7,816 bases of DNA. Origin: Pseudomonadota bacterium (lineage in GTDB: Bacteria; Pseudomonadota; Alphaproteobacteria; Rhizobiales; Rhizobiaceae). The DNA lies in NCBI GenBank assembly GCA_023387775.1, contig JAEWHN010000006.1, positions 1 through 7,816 of the forward strand, given 5' to 3'. The notes beneath the pieces were generated by a model. That model was not told the DNA's origin, made no database searches, and worked only from the letters and a program-made list of their open reading frames with translations. Positions within the stretch are counted from its first letter, which is position 1. The number at the start of each line of letters is the position of its first letter. Positions 1 to 7,412 of the stretch are shown here, piece by piece. The position numbers and the translations under genes were made by a program.

Positions 1-119
1 CGAATCCCTTACCTGCCACCCGTGTCCCGGGACCCGTAAGTGCTACGGATTGCGGCCGGGTGCGTCAATCTTTCCGCGCCAAGCGGCGCCAATCGAGGTG
101 CTGGCCCCATCCCTGCGGG

Positions 120-149
120 TTGGTGAACGGCGGGCCCGCGTGCTAATAA
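120..149 (+). promoter_or_regulatory. Candidate hemB promoter
   Basis: TTGGTG at 120-125 is followed after 18 bases by TAATAA at 144-149, a fair match to a sigma-70 type -35/-10 pair. Transcription would begin near 156, leaving a leader of about 30 bases before the hemB ATG. The spacer contains the perfect palindrome GCGGGCCCGC (131-140). A 5-bp inverted repeat (GCCGC 150-154, GCGGC 162-166) lies between the -10 and the ribosome binding site. The assignment rests only on motif similarity and position, and alphaproteobacterial promoters are poorly conserved. Confidence 0.35.
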
Positions 150-184
150 GCCGCCAAGTAAGCGGCCTAGCTGGAGAATGCCCG

Positions 185-1216
185 ATGAACAAGATTTCCC
201 GCCCGAAAGCCGCCGTCGCGCGCTCCGTCGACGAGATCACCGGCAGCAGGCGGCTGCGGCGCATGCGCAAGGCCGACTGGTCGCGTCGGCTGGTGCAGGA
301 GAATCGCCTGAGCGTGGACGACCTGATCTGGCCGATCTTCGTCATCGACGGCAAGGACCGGCGCGAGCCCATCCCGGCCATGCCGGGCGTGTTCAGGCTC
401 TCCATCGATCTCGCGGTAAAGGAGGTGGAGCGCGCGGCCAAGCTGGGCATTCCGGCGATTGCCACCTTCCCCAATATCGAGATGTCGCTGCGCGATGAGA
501 CCGGCTCGCACATTCTCGACCCGCACAACGTGATCAACCGCGCCACCAGCGCCTTCAAGGCGGCGGTGCCGGAAATCGGCATCATCACCGATGCTGCGCT
601 CGATCCCTTCACCAGCCACGGCCATGACGGCATCCTGCGCGACGGCATCATCGTCAATGACGAGACGGTCGACCAGGTGGCGGCCGCGGCCGTCGTCCAG
701 GCGGCGGCCGGCGCCGACATCATCGCGCCCTCCGACATGATGGATGGGCGCATCGGCGCTATCCGCGACGCGCTCGACGCCAATGGATTCCAGGACGTGG
801 CTATCATGTCCTATGCGACCAAGTTCGCCTCCGCCTTCTACGGCCCCTATCGCGAGGCGGTCGGCACGCAGGGCCTGCTCAAGGGCGACAAGAAGACCTA
901 CTACATCGACCATGCCAACAGCGACGAGGCGTTGCGCGAGGCCGAGCAGGACCTGGCCGAGGGCGCCGACATGCTGATGGTCAAGCCGGGCCTGCCCTAT
1001 CTCGACATCATCCGCCGCCTGAAGGACGAGTTCCAGGTGCCGACCTTCGCCTACCAGGTGTCGGGCGAATATTCGATGATCAAGGCCGCCGCCGCCAATG
1101 GCTGGATCGATGGCGAGAAGGCGATGCTGGAAAGCCTGCTGGCCTTCAAGCGCGCCGGCTGCGACGGCGTCCTGACCTATTTCGCGCCGGAAGTGGCGGA
1201 GATGCTGAAGGGGTAG
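185..1216 (+). CDS. hemB: Delta-aminolevulinic acid dehydratase (porphobilinogen synthase), Mg-type
   Basis: This cytoplasmic enzyme condenses two 5-aminolevulinate molecules into porphobilinogen, the first common step of heme, siroheme and cobalamin synthesis (EC 4.2.1.24). The 343 residues match the usual family length and form one domain. The two active-site lysines are visible: K213 in SYATKFASAFYGPYR, and K267, the Schiff-base lysine, in MVKPGLPYLD. The metal-site segment at 136-149 (DAALDPFTSHGHDG) has Asp and Ala where zinc enzymes carry the cysteine cluster. This marks the Zn-independent, Mg-responsive class known from Bradyrhizobium, Pseudomonas and plants. The ATG at 185 was chosen because GGAG (173-176) sits 8 bases upstream and the protein then begins as homologs do. 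The frame stays open back to a TTG at 50, but that 45-residue extension looks like translated leader. No clear terminator follows the stop. Identity is near certain; the metal preference is inferred from the motif. Confidence 0.97.
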   Translation: MNKISRPKAAVARSVDEITGSRRLRRMRKADWSRRLVQENRLSVDDLIWPIFVIDGKDRREPIPAMPGVFRLSIDLAVKEVERAAKLGIPAIATFPNIEMSLRDETGSHILDPHNVINRATSAFKAAVPEIGIITDAALDPFTSHGHDGILRDGIIVNDETVDQVAAAAVVQAAAGADIIAPSDMMDGRIGAIRDALDANGFQDVAIMSYATKFASAFYGPYREAVGTQGLLKGDKKTYYIDHANSDEALREAEQDLAEGADMLMVKPGLPYLDIIRRLKDEFQVPTFAYQVSGEYSMIKAAAANGWIDGEKAMLESLLAFKRAGCDGVLTYFAPEVAEMLKG

Positions 1217-1250
1217 CTGTTCGGAACGCGGCAGCCCGCAAGCCATCGCC

Positions 1251-1322
1251 GCAGGCGGGGCGATCAGTTTCTTGAAACGTCGCCGCCGGTCACCATTTCT
1301 AGTAGGATCATGCAGGCGGGGC
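1251..1322 (+). repeat. 11-base direct repeat in the hemB-RDD gap
   Basis: GCAGGCGGGGC occurs at 1251-1261 and again, identical, at 1312-1322, 61 bases apart, within the 134-base gap between hemB and the RDD gene. The second copy ends 28 bases before the RDD start codon. A TTGAAA (1272-1277) between the copies could be a -35 element, but no good -10 stands at the right distance. The repeat is visible; no function is implied, and in GC-rich DNA it may be chance. Confidence 0.4.
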
Positions 1323-1350
1323 TTTTCCCGCGTCGACCGGGAAGGTGAAA

Positions 1351-1821
1351 ATGAACACGCGTGTTCTCGACGGCGAAATCATCACGACGCGGCTGGACGA
1401 TGTTCGCGCCTATGAAGGCGTGCTGACGCGGCGCGTCATCGCCTTCTGCATCGACTACCTGATCATCGGCCTTCTGATGATTCCCTTCGCCATACTGGTG
1501 TTCCTGCTTGGCATCATCACGCTCGGCCTCGGCTGGGCGCTTTTCGGCGTGCTGTTTCCGCTCGTTGCGCTGATCTATGTGTGGAACACGCTTGGCGGCC
1601 GCAACCAGGCCACCGCCGGCATGCGCATCATGGGCATCCGCCTCGACCGGCTCGACGGCAAGCCCGTGGATGGGCTCTTGGCGGTGGTGCACACGGTGCT
1701 GTTCTGGGCCGGCAACGTGGTGCTGACACCGCTGATCCTGCTGGCGACACTTTTTACCGACCGCAAGCGCACGCTGCACGACCTGCTGCTGGGCACCGTG
1801 GTAACGCGTAGCGACCGCTGA
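1351..1821 (+). CDS. RDD family inner-membrane protein
   Basis: A small integral membrane protein of 156 residues with a single RDD domain, named for a conserved arginine and two aspartates. After a polar N-terminal tail (1-26), R27/R28 and D35 flank the first hydrophobic stretch. Continuous hydrophobic sequence then covers about 29-78 (two or three helices), and another helix or helical hairpin lies at about 109-135. Family signatures include GGRNQATAGMRIMGIRL (82-98) and a C-terminal TLHDLLLGTVVTR (141-153). No enzymatic function is established for most RDD proteins; some have been linked to ion or small-molecule transport, which is not shown here. A GTG at 1345 is in frame two codons earlier, but it overlaps the likely ribosome binding site (GGGAAGG, 1339-1345), so the ATG at 1351 is preferred. 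It lies between hemB and bpt on the same strand, but gaps of 134 and 149 bases argue against tight coupling. Family assignment is firm; role unknown. Confidence 0.9.
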   Translation: MNTRVLDGEIITTRLDDVRAYEGVLTRRVIAFCIDYLIIGLLMIPFAILVFLLGIITLGLGWALFGVLFPLVALIYVWNTLGGRNQATAGMRIMGIRLDRLDGKPVDGLLAVVHTVLFWAGNVVLTPLILLATLFTDRKRTLHDLLLGTVVTRSDR

Positions 1822-1907
1822 TTTCCTCCGGCCAGCCGGGACGAAAAGCGCCCGGTGCGGATTTGCGCCCGGGCATACGACCATCAGCCAATATCCAGTT
1901 GAATTTT

Positions 1908-1937
1908 TTGCCGGCGAGGCCAAGGTAGGGGTAATAT
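1908..1937 (+). promoter_or_regulatory. Candidate bpt promoter
   Basis: In the 149-base gap before bpt, TTGCCG (1908-1913) is followed after 18 bases by TAATAT (1932-1937). Each matches the sigma-70 consensus at 4 of 6 positions. Transcription would start near 1944, giving a leader of roughly 27 bases. A T run (1904-1909) leads into the -35. The rest of the gap (1822-1900) holds GC-rich inverted segments, for example CCGG CCA GCCGG around 1828-1839, but no hairpin followed by a T run that would convincingly terminate the RDD transcript. Confidence 0.35.
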
Positions 1938-1970
1938 CCGGGTTCAGTTCGAGATCGAAATCGGCAGGCG

Positions 1971-2729
1971 ATGACTCAACATCCGACCCAGTCTCCGCAG
2001 TTCTTTCTGACCGCGCCCTCGCCTTGCCCCTACATTGAAGGCCAATTCGAGCGGAAGGTGTTCACCCACCTGGTCGGCGACAAGGCAGCGGAAATGAACG
2101 ACCTGCTGACGCAGGGCGGGTTCCGGCGTTCGCAGAACATCGCCTATCGTCCGGCCTGCGAAAATTGCCGGGCCTGCGTGTCCGTGCGCATTCTGGCCAA
2201 CGAATTCGAGCCGACGCGCAACATGCGGCGCGCGATGCACCACAATTCCGACCTGATCGGCGCCCTGCACGACGCCGAGCCATCGACCGAGCAATATTCG
2301 CTGTTCCGCAAATATCTCGACGCCCGCCACCGCAAGGGCGGCATGTCGGACATGACGGTGCTGGACTACGCGATGATGGTGGAAGATACCCACGTCAAGA
2401 CCAAGATCATCGAGTATCGCAAGCGCGGACCCGACAGCTTCATCACCGGCAAGGGCCGGGGCGAACTGATTGCGGTGGCGCTTTCGGACATCATGGCCGA
2501 CGGCATGTCGATGGTTTATTCCTATTTCGACCCTGACCTGTCCCACCGCTCGCTGGGAACCTTCATGATCCTCGATCATATTGCGCGCGCTCGTGCCGCA
2601 GGTCTGCCCCATGTCTATCTGGGCTATTGGGTCAATGGTTCGCGCAAGATGAGCTATAAGGTGCGCTTCACGCCGCAGGAGCACCTGGGGTCGAAGGGCT
2701 GGGAACGCTACGTGCCCGAAGCCGTCTGA
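1971..2729 (+). CDS. bpt: Aspartate/glutamate leucyltransferase (Bpt, N-degron pathway)
   Basis: This cytoplasmic aminoacyl-tRNA-protein transferase family adds an amino acid from charged tRNA to proteins with an exposed N-terminal Asp or Glu. The characterised Bpt of Vibrio vulnificus uses leucine, making the product a substrate for ClpS/ClpAP degradation. Automated annotation often calls such genes arginyltransferase (ate). The 252 residues fit the family length. The N-terminal transferase domain contains PSPCPY (C19) and the cysteine-rich PACENCRACVSVRI (C63, C66, C69). The C-terminal half carries the acetyltransferase-like core with SYFDPDLSHRSLGTFMILD (184-202), LPHVYLGYWV (212-221) and SRKMSYKVRFTPQEHL (224-239). 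The cysteine pattern recalls the metal or Fe-S binding cysteines proposed for eukaryotic ATE1; whether it binds metal here is not known. The ATG at 1971 gives the expected N terminus (MTQHPTQSPQFFLTAPSPCPY), although its ribosome binding site is weak (AGG only 2 bases away). Donor amino acid is inferred from the family only. Confidence 0.95.
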   Translation: MTQHPTQSPQFFLTAPSPCPYIEGQFERKVFTHLVGDKAAEMNDLLTQGGFRRSQNIAYRPACENCRACVSVRILANEFEPTRNMRRAMHHNSDLIGALHDAEPSTEQYSLFRKYLDARHRKGGMSDMTVLDYAMMVEDTHVKTKIIEYRKRGPDSFITGKGRGELIAVALSDIMADGMSMVYSYFDPDLSHRSLGTFMILDHIARARAAGLPHVYLGYWVNGSRKMSYKVRFTPQEHLGSKGWERYVPEAV

Positions 2730-2780
2730 CCGGCTCGAACCGTAGCGGCACAACCATCCCTTTTCCGGAGCTAATCCTTC

Positions 2781-3677
2781 TTGTCCGCTTCAAGCAACAA
2801 CCATGCGAAAGGCCTGGCGCTGACCGCGCTCGGAGGGCTGACGCTCACCGTCGACATCCCGTTGATTCGCCTTGCCGGCGGCGATAGCTGGACGATCCTG
2901 TTCCTGCGCACCGGCACCACCTTCATCATGGCACTGATCATCTGGGCGGTGTGGCGCTCGCTCAGCAGCAGGGCGCCGAAACTCATTCCCGGGCGCGCCG
3001 GCCTCGTGGTGGCCGCCCTCTACGGCCTGGGTTCGGTTGCCTTCATTACCGGGGTGTACCACACCTCCACGGCGAACCTCGTCTTCATCCTGGCCTTCAA
3101 TACCATGTTCGCGGCGCTGCTGTCGTGGCTGTTCCTGAGGGAGCGGCCGAAACCGGCGACGCTTGCGACCATGGCGGTCATGATCCTGGGCGTGCTGATC
3201 ATCGTCTGGGATTCGATCGGCACCGGGCAGATGTTCGGCAATCTGATGGGCCTGATTTCGGCGCTCTGCATCGCCTCGGCCATCACCATCTCGCGCGCCA
3301 GCGGGCAGGAAATGGGCCTGGCCTCATTGGTCGGCGTAGTGTTTCCGTTCACGGTGGCGGCGGTAATGGTTTCCCAGACCGGCATCAACGTCTCCGCGCC
3401 ATGGTGGATCATCCTCAATGGCGCGGTGGTGATGCCGATCTCGTTCTTCTGCCTCGCCAACGGCCCGAGATATCTTTCGAGCCCGGAAGTGGCGATGTTC
3501 TATCTCCTGGAAACGGTGCTGGCGCCGATCTGGGTGTGGATGATCTTTGCCGAGGTTCCGACCCGCAACAGCCTGATCGGCGGCACCATACTGATCACCG
3601 CGCTGGTGGCGCATTCGCTCTGGCAATTGCATGACGGGCGGCGTCGGGCGGCAGTGGCCGTGCGGCAGCCGGCGTGA
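2781..3677 (+). CDS. DMT-superfamily (EamA) transporter
   Basis: An inner-membrane permease of 298 residues with the EamA layout: two repeated halves of five helices each. Hydrophobic segments lie at about 12-30, 37-57, 73-92, 97-118, 126-144, 152-170, 180-198, 208-226, 238-256 and 264-282, followed by a basic C-terminal tail. Typical features are the helix 3-4 segment ending ANLVFILAFNTMFAALLSWL (98-117) with ERPK after it, and the matching second-half SSPEVAMFYLLETVLAPIWV (233-252). Members export amino acids, purines or other metabolites; the substrate here cannot be read from sequence. The likely start is a TTG at 2781: GGAG (2767-2770) stands 10 bases upstream, and the next in-frame ATG is at residue 50, which would delete the first helix. 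It follows bpt by 51 bases on the same strand and may be co-transcribed with it. It is bounded downstream by a strong terminator. Family sure, start fairly sure, substrate unknown. Confidence 0.92.
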   Translation: MSASSNNHAKGLALTALGGLTLTVDIPLIRLAGGDSWTILFLRTGTTFIMALIIWAVWRSLSSRAPKLIPGRAGLVVAALYGLGSVAFITGVYHTSTANLVFILAFNTMFAALLSWLFLRERPKPATLATMAVMILGVLIIVWDSIGTGQMFGNLMGLISALCIASAITISRASGQEMGLASLVGVVFPFTVAAVMVSQTGINVSAPWWIILNGAVVMPISFFCLANGPRYLSSPEVAMFYLLETVLAPIWVWMIFAEVPTRNSLIGGTILITALVAHSLWQLHDGRRRAAVAVRQPA

Positions 3678-3714
3678 ACAAACGCGACGCTGTCGCCTCA
3701 GTCCTTTGACAAGT

Positions 3715-3742
3715 GGCGCGGCTTAAGGGCCGCGCCGTTTTT
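3715..3742 (+). terminator. Rho-independent terminator between the convergent EamA and putA genes
   Basis: A perfect 8-bp GC stem (GGCGCGGC 3715-3722 with GCCGCGCC 3729-3736) closes a 6-base loop (TTAAGG) and is followed by G and five T (3738-3742). This is a textbook intrinsic terminator for the rightward EamA transcript. The putA stop codon on the opposite strand ends at 3746, so the leftward transcript also reads through the hairpin. In that direction the hairpin is followed by ACTTGTC rather than a U run, so it would be a weaker terminator or a 3'-end stabiliser for putA mRNA. A smaller inverted repeat (GCGAC 3684-3688, GTCGC 3692-3696) lies closer to the EamA stop and has no T run. Confidence 0.88.
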
Positions 3743-3745
3743 CAT

Positions 3746-6700
3746 TCAGGAAGCGCTGGCGAGCAGGCTGGCGTTGCCGCCGGCGGCGGTGGTGTCGACG
3801 CAGACGGCGCGCTCATGCGCATAGGCCGCCGGATAGATTACCTCGCCGACGAGAGGCACGATTGCCCCCCTGCGAGCGGCGAGTGCCTTGCGGATTTCCT
3901 TCGCCCTTTCGGGATCGCCCGAGAGCGCGACGACGCCAAGATCGAGCGGGGTGAGCGCCTCGGCGGGCACCTTGCCGTCGATCGCAACAAGCGGCAGGCC
4001 CTTGCCGGTAAGCGCATGAAGTGCGGCCAACGCACCCGGCGCCACGGCCAGCACGGCATTGCCGGCGGCCAGCGCCTGGACGACCTGCGCAAGCAGCGTC
4101 TCGGCATCCGGCCCCAGGCAAAGCGCGCGGCCGCGCGGCGTCAGCGCCAACGTGTTGGCCTCACCCGTCGGCCCGGGCAGGTCGACCTGGCCGTAATCGA
4201 GCGCGGCAGCGGCAGCGATCGCGGCCGCAGCCTTGCCGCGCAGATGCTTGCGCAGGGTGGCGATGCGGTCGCTCGCCTCGCTCCATTCGGATGCCACCTT
4301 CGGGAAGCGCGAGGCAATCTCAGTGGCCGTCACCGACTTGCCGGCAGGTATCACAGCGCCTGCAGCGGCTGCCGCCCGGCGGAAGCGGCGCAGATAGTGC
4401 GGGCCGCCGGCCTTCGGGCCGGTGCCGGAAAGCCCCTCACCGCCGAAGGGCTGCGAGCCGACGACAGCGCCGATCTGGTTGCGGTTGACGTAGATGTTGC
4501 CGGCATGGATGCCATCGACAAAGTGCTGCACGCGCCCCTCGATGCGGGTGTGCAGGCCAAACGTTAGGCCAAAACCCTTGGCGTTGATGTCGGCGATGAC
4601 CTTGTCGATTTCATCGGCCTCGAAGGTTGCGACATGCAGCACGGGGCCGAACACTTCGCGCTCCATCTCGCCGATGCCAGAGACGCGGAATACATGCGGC
4701 GCGACGAAGCGGCCCTCCTTGGGCGCTTCGAGCTTGGCGACGAGGCGGCCCTGCGCTTCCATCTTGGCGTTGTAATCGCGTATCGCGCCTTGCGCTTCCT
4801 CGTCGATGACCGGGCCGACATCGGTGGAGATCTGCCACGGATCGCCGATGTTGAGCGCGTCCATCGCGCCCTTCAGCATGTGCAGCATCTTCTTCTCCAC
4901 GTCCTTCTGGACATAGAGCACGCGCAGCGCCGAGCAGCGCTGGCCAGCACTCTGGAAGGACGAGGCGACGATGTCGCGCACGGCCTGTTCGGGCAGCGCG
5001 GTGGAGTCAACGATCATGGCGTTGAGACCACCCGTTTCGGCCACCAGCATGGCGTCGGGCGCGGCGGTTTCAGCAAGTTGCTTCTCGATGACCTTGGCGA
5101 CCTCGGTTGAGCCGGTGAAGCAGACGCCCGCGATGCGCGGATCGGCCGTGAGCGGCGCGCCGACGGTCGGGCCATCGCCGGGCAAAAGCTGGATGACGTC
5201 TTCGGGAATGCCGGCCTTGCGAAGCAACTCGACGGCGCGGAAGGCGATCAGAGGCGTCTGCTCGGCGGGCTTGGCAATCACGCTGTTGCCGGTGACGAGG
5301 GCTGCCGCGATCTGGCCGGTGAAGATGGCAAGCGGAAAATTCCACGGCGAGATGCAGACGATGACGCCGCGCGCCTCGGTGCCGGCCTCGGCCTTGGCGG
5401 CCTCAGTGGCGTAGTAGCGCAGGAAGTCGACGGCTTCGCGCAGTTCGGCAACGCCGTCGGCCAGCGTCTTGCCCGCCTCGCGGGTGGCGAGCGCAAAGAA
5501 CTCGGCGGCATGGGCTTCGTATATATCGGCGGCGCGGCGCAGGGCCTCGGCACGCTCGGCCACGGGCCGCGCGGCCCAGGCCGGCTGCGCCTCGAGCGCG
5601 ATGCGCACGGCGGTGTCGACCTGCTTGGCCGAGGCTTCCGTCACCGTGCCGACGATGTCACCGGGCTTGGCAGGATTGACTACCTGCCGCTTGGCGCCCT
5701 CGCCGACCGCACGCGTGATGGGCTTGGCGTGCCAGTGCTCCGGCCCGGCGAAATCCTGGCGCGCCTTGTCGAGGGCAGCGAGCGTCACCGGATCGGTGAT
5801 GTCAAAGCCCTTCGCGTTGACGCGGCCGGCGCCAAAGATAGCCAAGGGCCGCGGGATGGCCGGGTTGGCAGCCGGCCCTTGCGTGGCCACGGTCTCGAAC
5901 GGATCGCGGGCGATGTCCTCGGCCTTGACGCTCTCATCGGTGAGCTGATGGACGAAGGAGGAGTTGGCGCCGTTTTCGAGCAGGCGGCGGACCAGATAGG
6001 CGAGCAGGTCGGAATGCGCACCAACCGGCGCATAGATGCGGCAGCGCGTGCCTTCAACCTTGCGCACCGTCTCGTGCAGCGCCTCGCCCATGCCGTGCAG
6101 GCGCTGGAACTCGAAGGAGGTGCGGTCGGGCGCCATGGCAAGGATGGCCGAAACCGTATGCGCATTGTGGCCCGCGAACTGCGGATAGATGCGATCGGTC
6201 ATAGCCAGCAGTTTCTTCGCGCAGGCGATGTAGGAGACGTCGGTGTTGGCCTTGCGCGTGAACACCGGATAGCCGTCGAGGCCGAGCGTCTGTGCGCGCT
6301 TGACCTCGGTGTCCCAATAGGCCCCCTTGACCAGGCGCACCATGATCTTGCGGTCGAGTTTTTGCGCAAGCGCATAGAGCCAGTCGATGGCGAAGGCGCA
6401 GCGCGGGCCATAGGCCTGCACCACGACGCCAAAACCATCCCAGCCCTCGAGCTGCGGGTCGGCCAGCACGCGCTCGATGACGTCGAGCGAAAGGTCGAGC
6501 CGGTCGGCTTCCTCGGCGTCGATGTTGAGGCCCATGCGGGCCTTCTTGGCGGCGACAGCCAGCGACAGCAGGCGCTCGGCCATGACCGGCAGCATGGTTT
6601 CCTTCTGCGCCTCTTCGTAGCGCGGATGGATGGCTGACAGCTTTACCGAGATGCCGGGATTGTAGCGGATATCCTCACCCTTGGAGTGGGCGGAAAGCGA

Positions 6701-7366
6701 GGCGATGGCATCGGCATAGGCGCGCAAATAGCGCAGCGCATCTTCTTCGGTACGGGCGGCCTCGCCCAGCATGTCGTAGGAATAGAGATAGCCCTTGGCG
6801 AGCATGGAGCGGCCGCGCTTGACGGCTTCCTCGATGGTGCGGCCGAGCACGAACTGCTCGCCCATCTCGCGCATCGCCGCCGCCACCGCCTTGCGGATGA
6901 CCGGCTCGCCGAGGCGGCGAACCATGGCATGCAGCGTGCCGGCGATGCCGTCCTCGCTCTCGTCGAGCACGCGGCCAGTGAGCATCAGCGCCCAGGTGGA
7001 GGCGTTGACGAAAATGGAGCTAGAGCTGCTGCCATGCGCCGACCAGTCGTGCGGGGCGATCTTGTCCTGGATCAGGTCGTCCATGGTCTGGGTGTCGGGC
7101 ACGCGCAGCAGCGCCTCGGCCAGGCACATCAGCGCCACGCCCTCCTTGGTCGACAGGCCATAGGCGGAGAGGAAGACTTCCATCAGGCGCGGGTCGGTCG
7201 AGCCGCGCACGGCGTTGACCAGATCGACGGCGCGGGCGGAAATCGCCGTGCGCTCGGCCTCGCTCAAATCCGCCGCCTCGACCAGCCTGGCCAAGGCCTT
7301 GTCTTCGTCGGGGAGATAGTTGGCGCGGATCTGCTTGCGGATGGAATCGAGCAATGGAGCGGTCAT
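3746..7366 (-). CDS. putA: Bifunctional proline dehydrogenase / L-glutamate gamma-semialdehyde dehydrogenase
   Basis: PutA oxidises proline to pyrroline-5-carboxylate using FAD, passing electrons to the membrane quinone pool, then oxidises the semialdehyde to glutamate with NAD+ (EC 1.5.5.2 and 1.2.1.88). In the 1206-residue product, residues 1 to about 170 are an N-terminal helical arm. The PRODH barrel at about 175-480 shows K242 (SVKLSAIHPRY), R344 (VRLVKGAYWD), FAGHNAHTV (397-405) and substrate-binding R460/R461 (RRLLENGANSSF). The aldehyde dehydrogenase domain at about 555-998 has SPWNFPLA (673-680), FTGSTEVA (750-757), the general base E777 and the catalytic C811 (GQRCSALRV). A C-terminal ALDH-like domain (about 1005-1206) ends TTAAGGNASLLAS, as in long type B PutAs. 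There is no ribbon-helix-helix DNA-binding domain, so it should not repress its own gene. The ATG at 7366 has CAGG 6 bases upstream; an ATG two codons earlier abuts that site, and an open extension to 7441 runs through the predicted promoter. Cytoplasmic or membrane-peripheral. Confidence 0.97.
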   Translation of the reverse strand: MTAPLLDSIRKQIRANYLPDEDKALARLVEAADLSEAERTAISARAVDLVNAVRGSTDPRLMEVFLSAYGLSTKEGVALMCLAEALLRVPDTQTMDDLIQDKIAPHDWSAHGSSSSSIFVNASTWALMLTGRVLDESEDGIAGTLHAMVRRLGEPVIRKAVAAAMREMGEQFVLGRTIEEAVKRGRSMLAKGYLYSYDMLGEAARTEEDALRYLRAYADAIASLSAHSKGEDIRYNPGISVKLSAIHPRYEEAQKETMLPVMAERLLSLAVAAKKARMGLNIDAEEADRLDLSLDVIERVLADPQLEGWDGFGVVVQAYGPRCAFAIDWLYALAQKLDRKIMVRLVKGAYWDTEVKRAQTLGLDGYPVFTRKANTDVSYIACAKKLLAMTDRIYPQFAGHNAHTVSAILAMAPDRTSFEFQRLHGMGEALHETVRKVEGTRCRIYAPVGAHSDLLAYLVRRLLENGANSSFVHQLTDESVKAEDIARDPFETVATQGPAANPAIPRPLAIFGAGRVNAKGFDITDPVTLAALDKARQDFAGPEHWHAKPITRAVGEGAKRQVVNPAKPGDIVGTVTEASAKQVDTAVRIALEAQPAWAARPVAERAEALRRAADIYEAHAAEFFALATREAGKTLADGVAELREAVDFLRYYATEAAKAEAGTEARGVIVCISPWNFPLAIFTGQIAAALVTGNSVIAKPAEQTPLIAFRAVELLRKAGIPEDVIQLLPGDGPTVGAPLTADPRIAGVCFTGSTEVAKVIEKQLAETAAPDAMLVAETGGLNAMIVDSTALPEQAVRDIVASSFQSAGQRCSALRVLYVQKDVEKKMLHMLKGAMDALNIGDPWQISTDVGPVIDEEAQGAIRDYNAKMEAQGRLVAKLEAPKEGRFVAPHVFRVSGIGEMEREVFGPVLHVATFEADEIDKVIADINAKGFGLTFGLHTRIEGRVQHFVDGIHAGNIYVNRNQIGAVVGSQPFGGEGLSGTGPKAGGPHYLRRFRRAAAAAGAVIPAGKSVTATEIASRFPKVASEWSEASDRIATLRKHLRGKAAAAIAAAAALDYGQVDLPGPTGEANTLALTPRGRALCLGPDAETLLAQVVQALAAGNAVLAVAPGALAALHALTGKGLPLVAIDGKVPAEALTPLDLGVVALSGDPERAKEIRKALAARRGAIVPLVGEVIYPAAYAHERAVCVDTTAAGGNASLLASAS

Positions 7367-7386
7367 GGACATCCTGCCGGAGCGAT

Positions 7387-7409
7387 AAGGATTGGGACTG
7401 TTCCGAATG
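7387..7409 (+). repeat. Imperfect direct repeat, copy 1 (candidate PutR site)
   Basis: This copy has the form AAGGATTGG (7387-7395), 7 bases, CCGAATG (7403-7409). The same outer blocks recur at 7441-7466 with a 10-base centre. The copy covers the predicted putA transcription start (near 7406) and the first bases of the putA leader, 20 to 43 bases before the putA ATG. A regulator bound here would be placed to block or modulate putA transcription. The repeat is seen directly; binding by PutR is inferred from position alone. Confidence 0.55.
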
Positions 7410-7412
7410 CTT

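Noticed and set aside
50..184. Extension of hemB to the upstream TTG at position 50
   Set aside because: The ATG at 185 has a well-spaced GGAG and gives the family-typical N terminus; the extra 45 residues overlap the candidate promoter.
167..1246. Open frame of 359 codons on the minus strand opposite hemB
   Set aside because: hemB on the plus strand is unmistakable, and the antisense product has no recognisable family features.
1217..1262. Possible terminator after hemB
   Set aside because: Only 5-bp pairings (GCGGC 1228-1232 with GCCGC 1248-1252, or CCCGC 1235-1239 with GCGGG 1255-1259) with 15-base loops and no T run.
3713..4567. Open frame of 284 codons on the plus strand over the 3' part of putA
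   Set aside because: It begins inside the terminator hairpin and runs antisense to the conserved C-terminal and aldehyde dehydrogenase domains of PutA, with no domain signature of its own.
5510..6637. Open frame of 375 codons on the plus strand opposite putA
   Set aside because: It lies wholly inside putA, whose product matches its family end to end. The antisense translation shows no recognisable motif and is rich in Arg, Gly, Ala and His, typical of antisense frames in high-GC genes.
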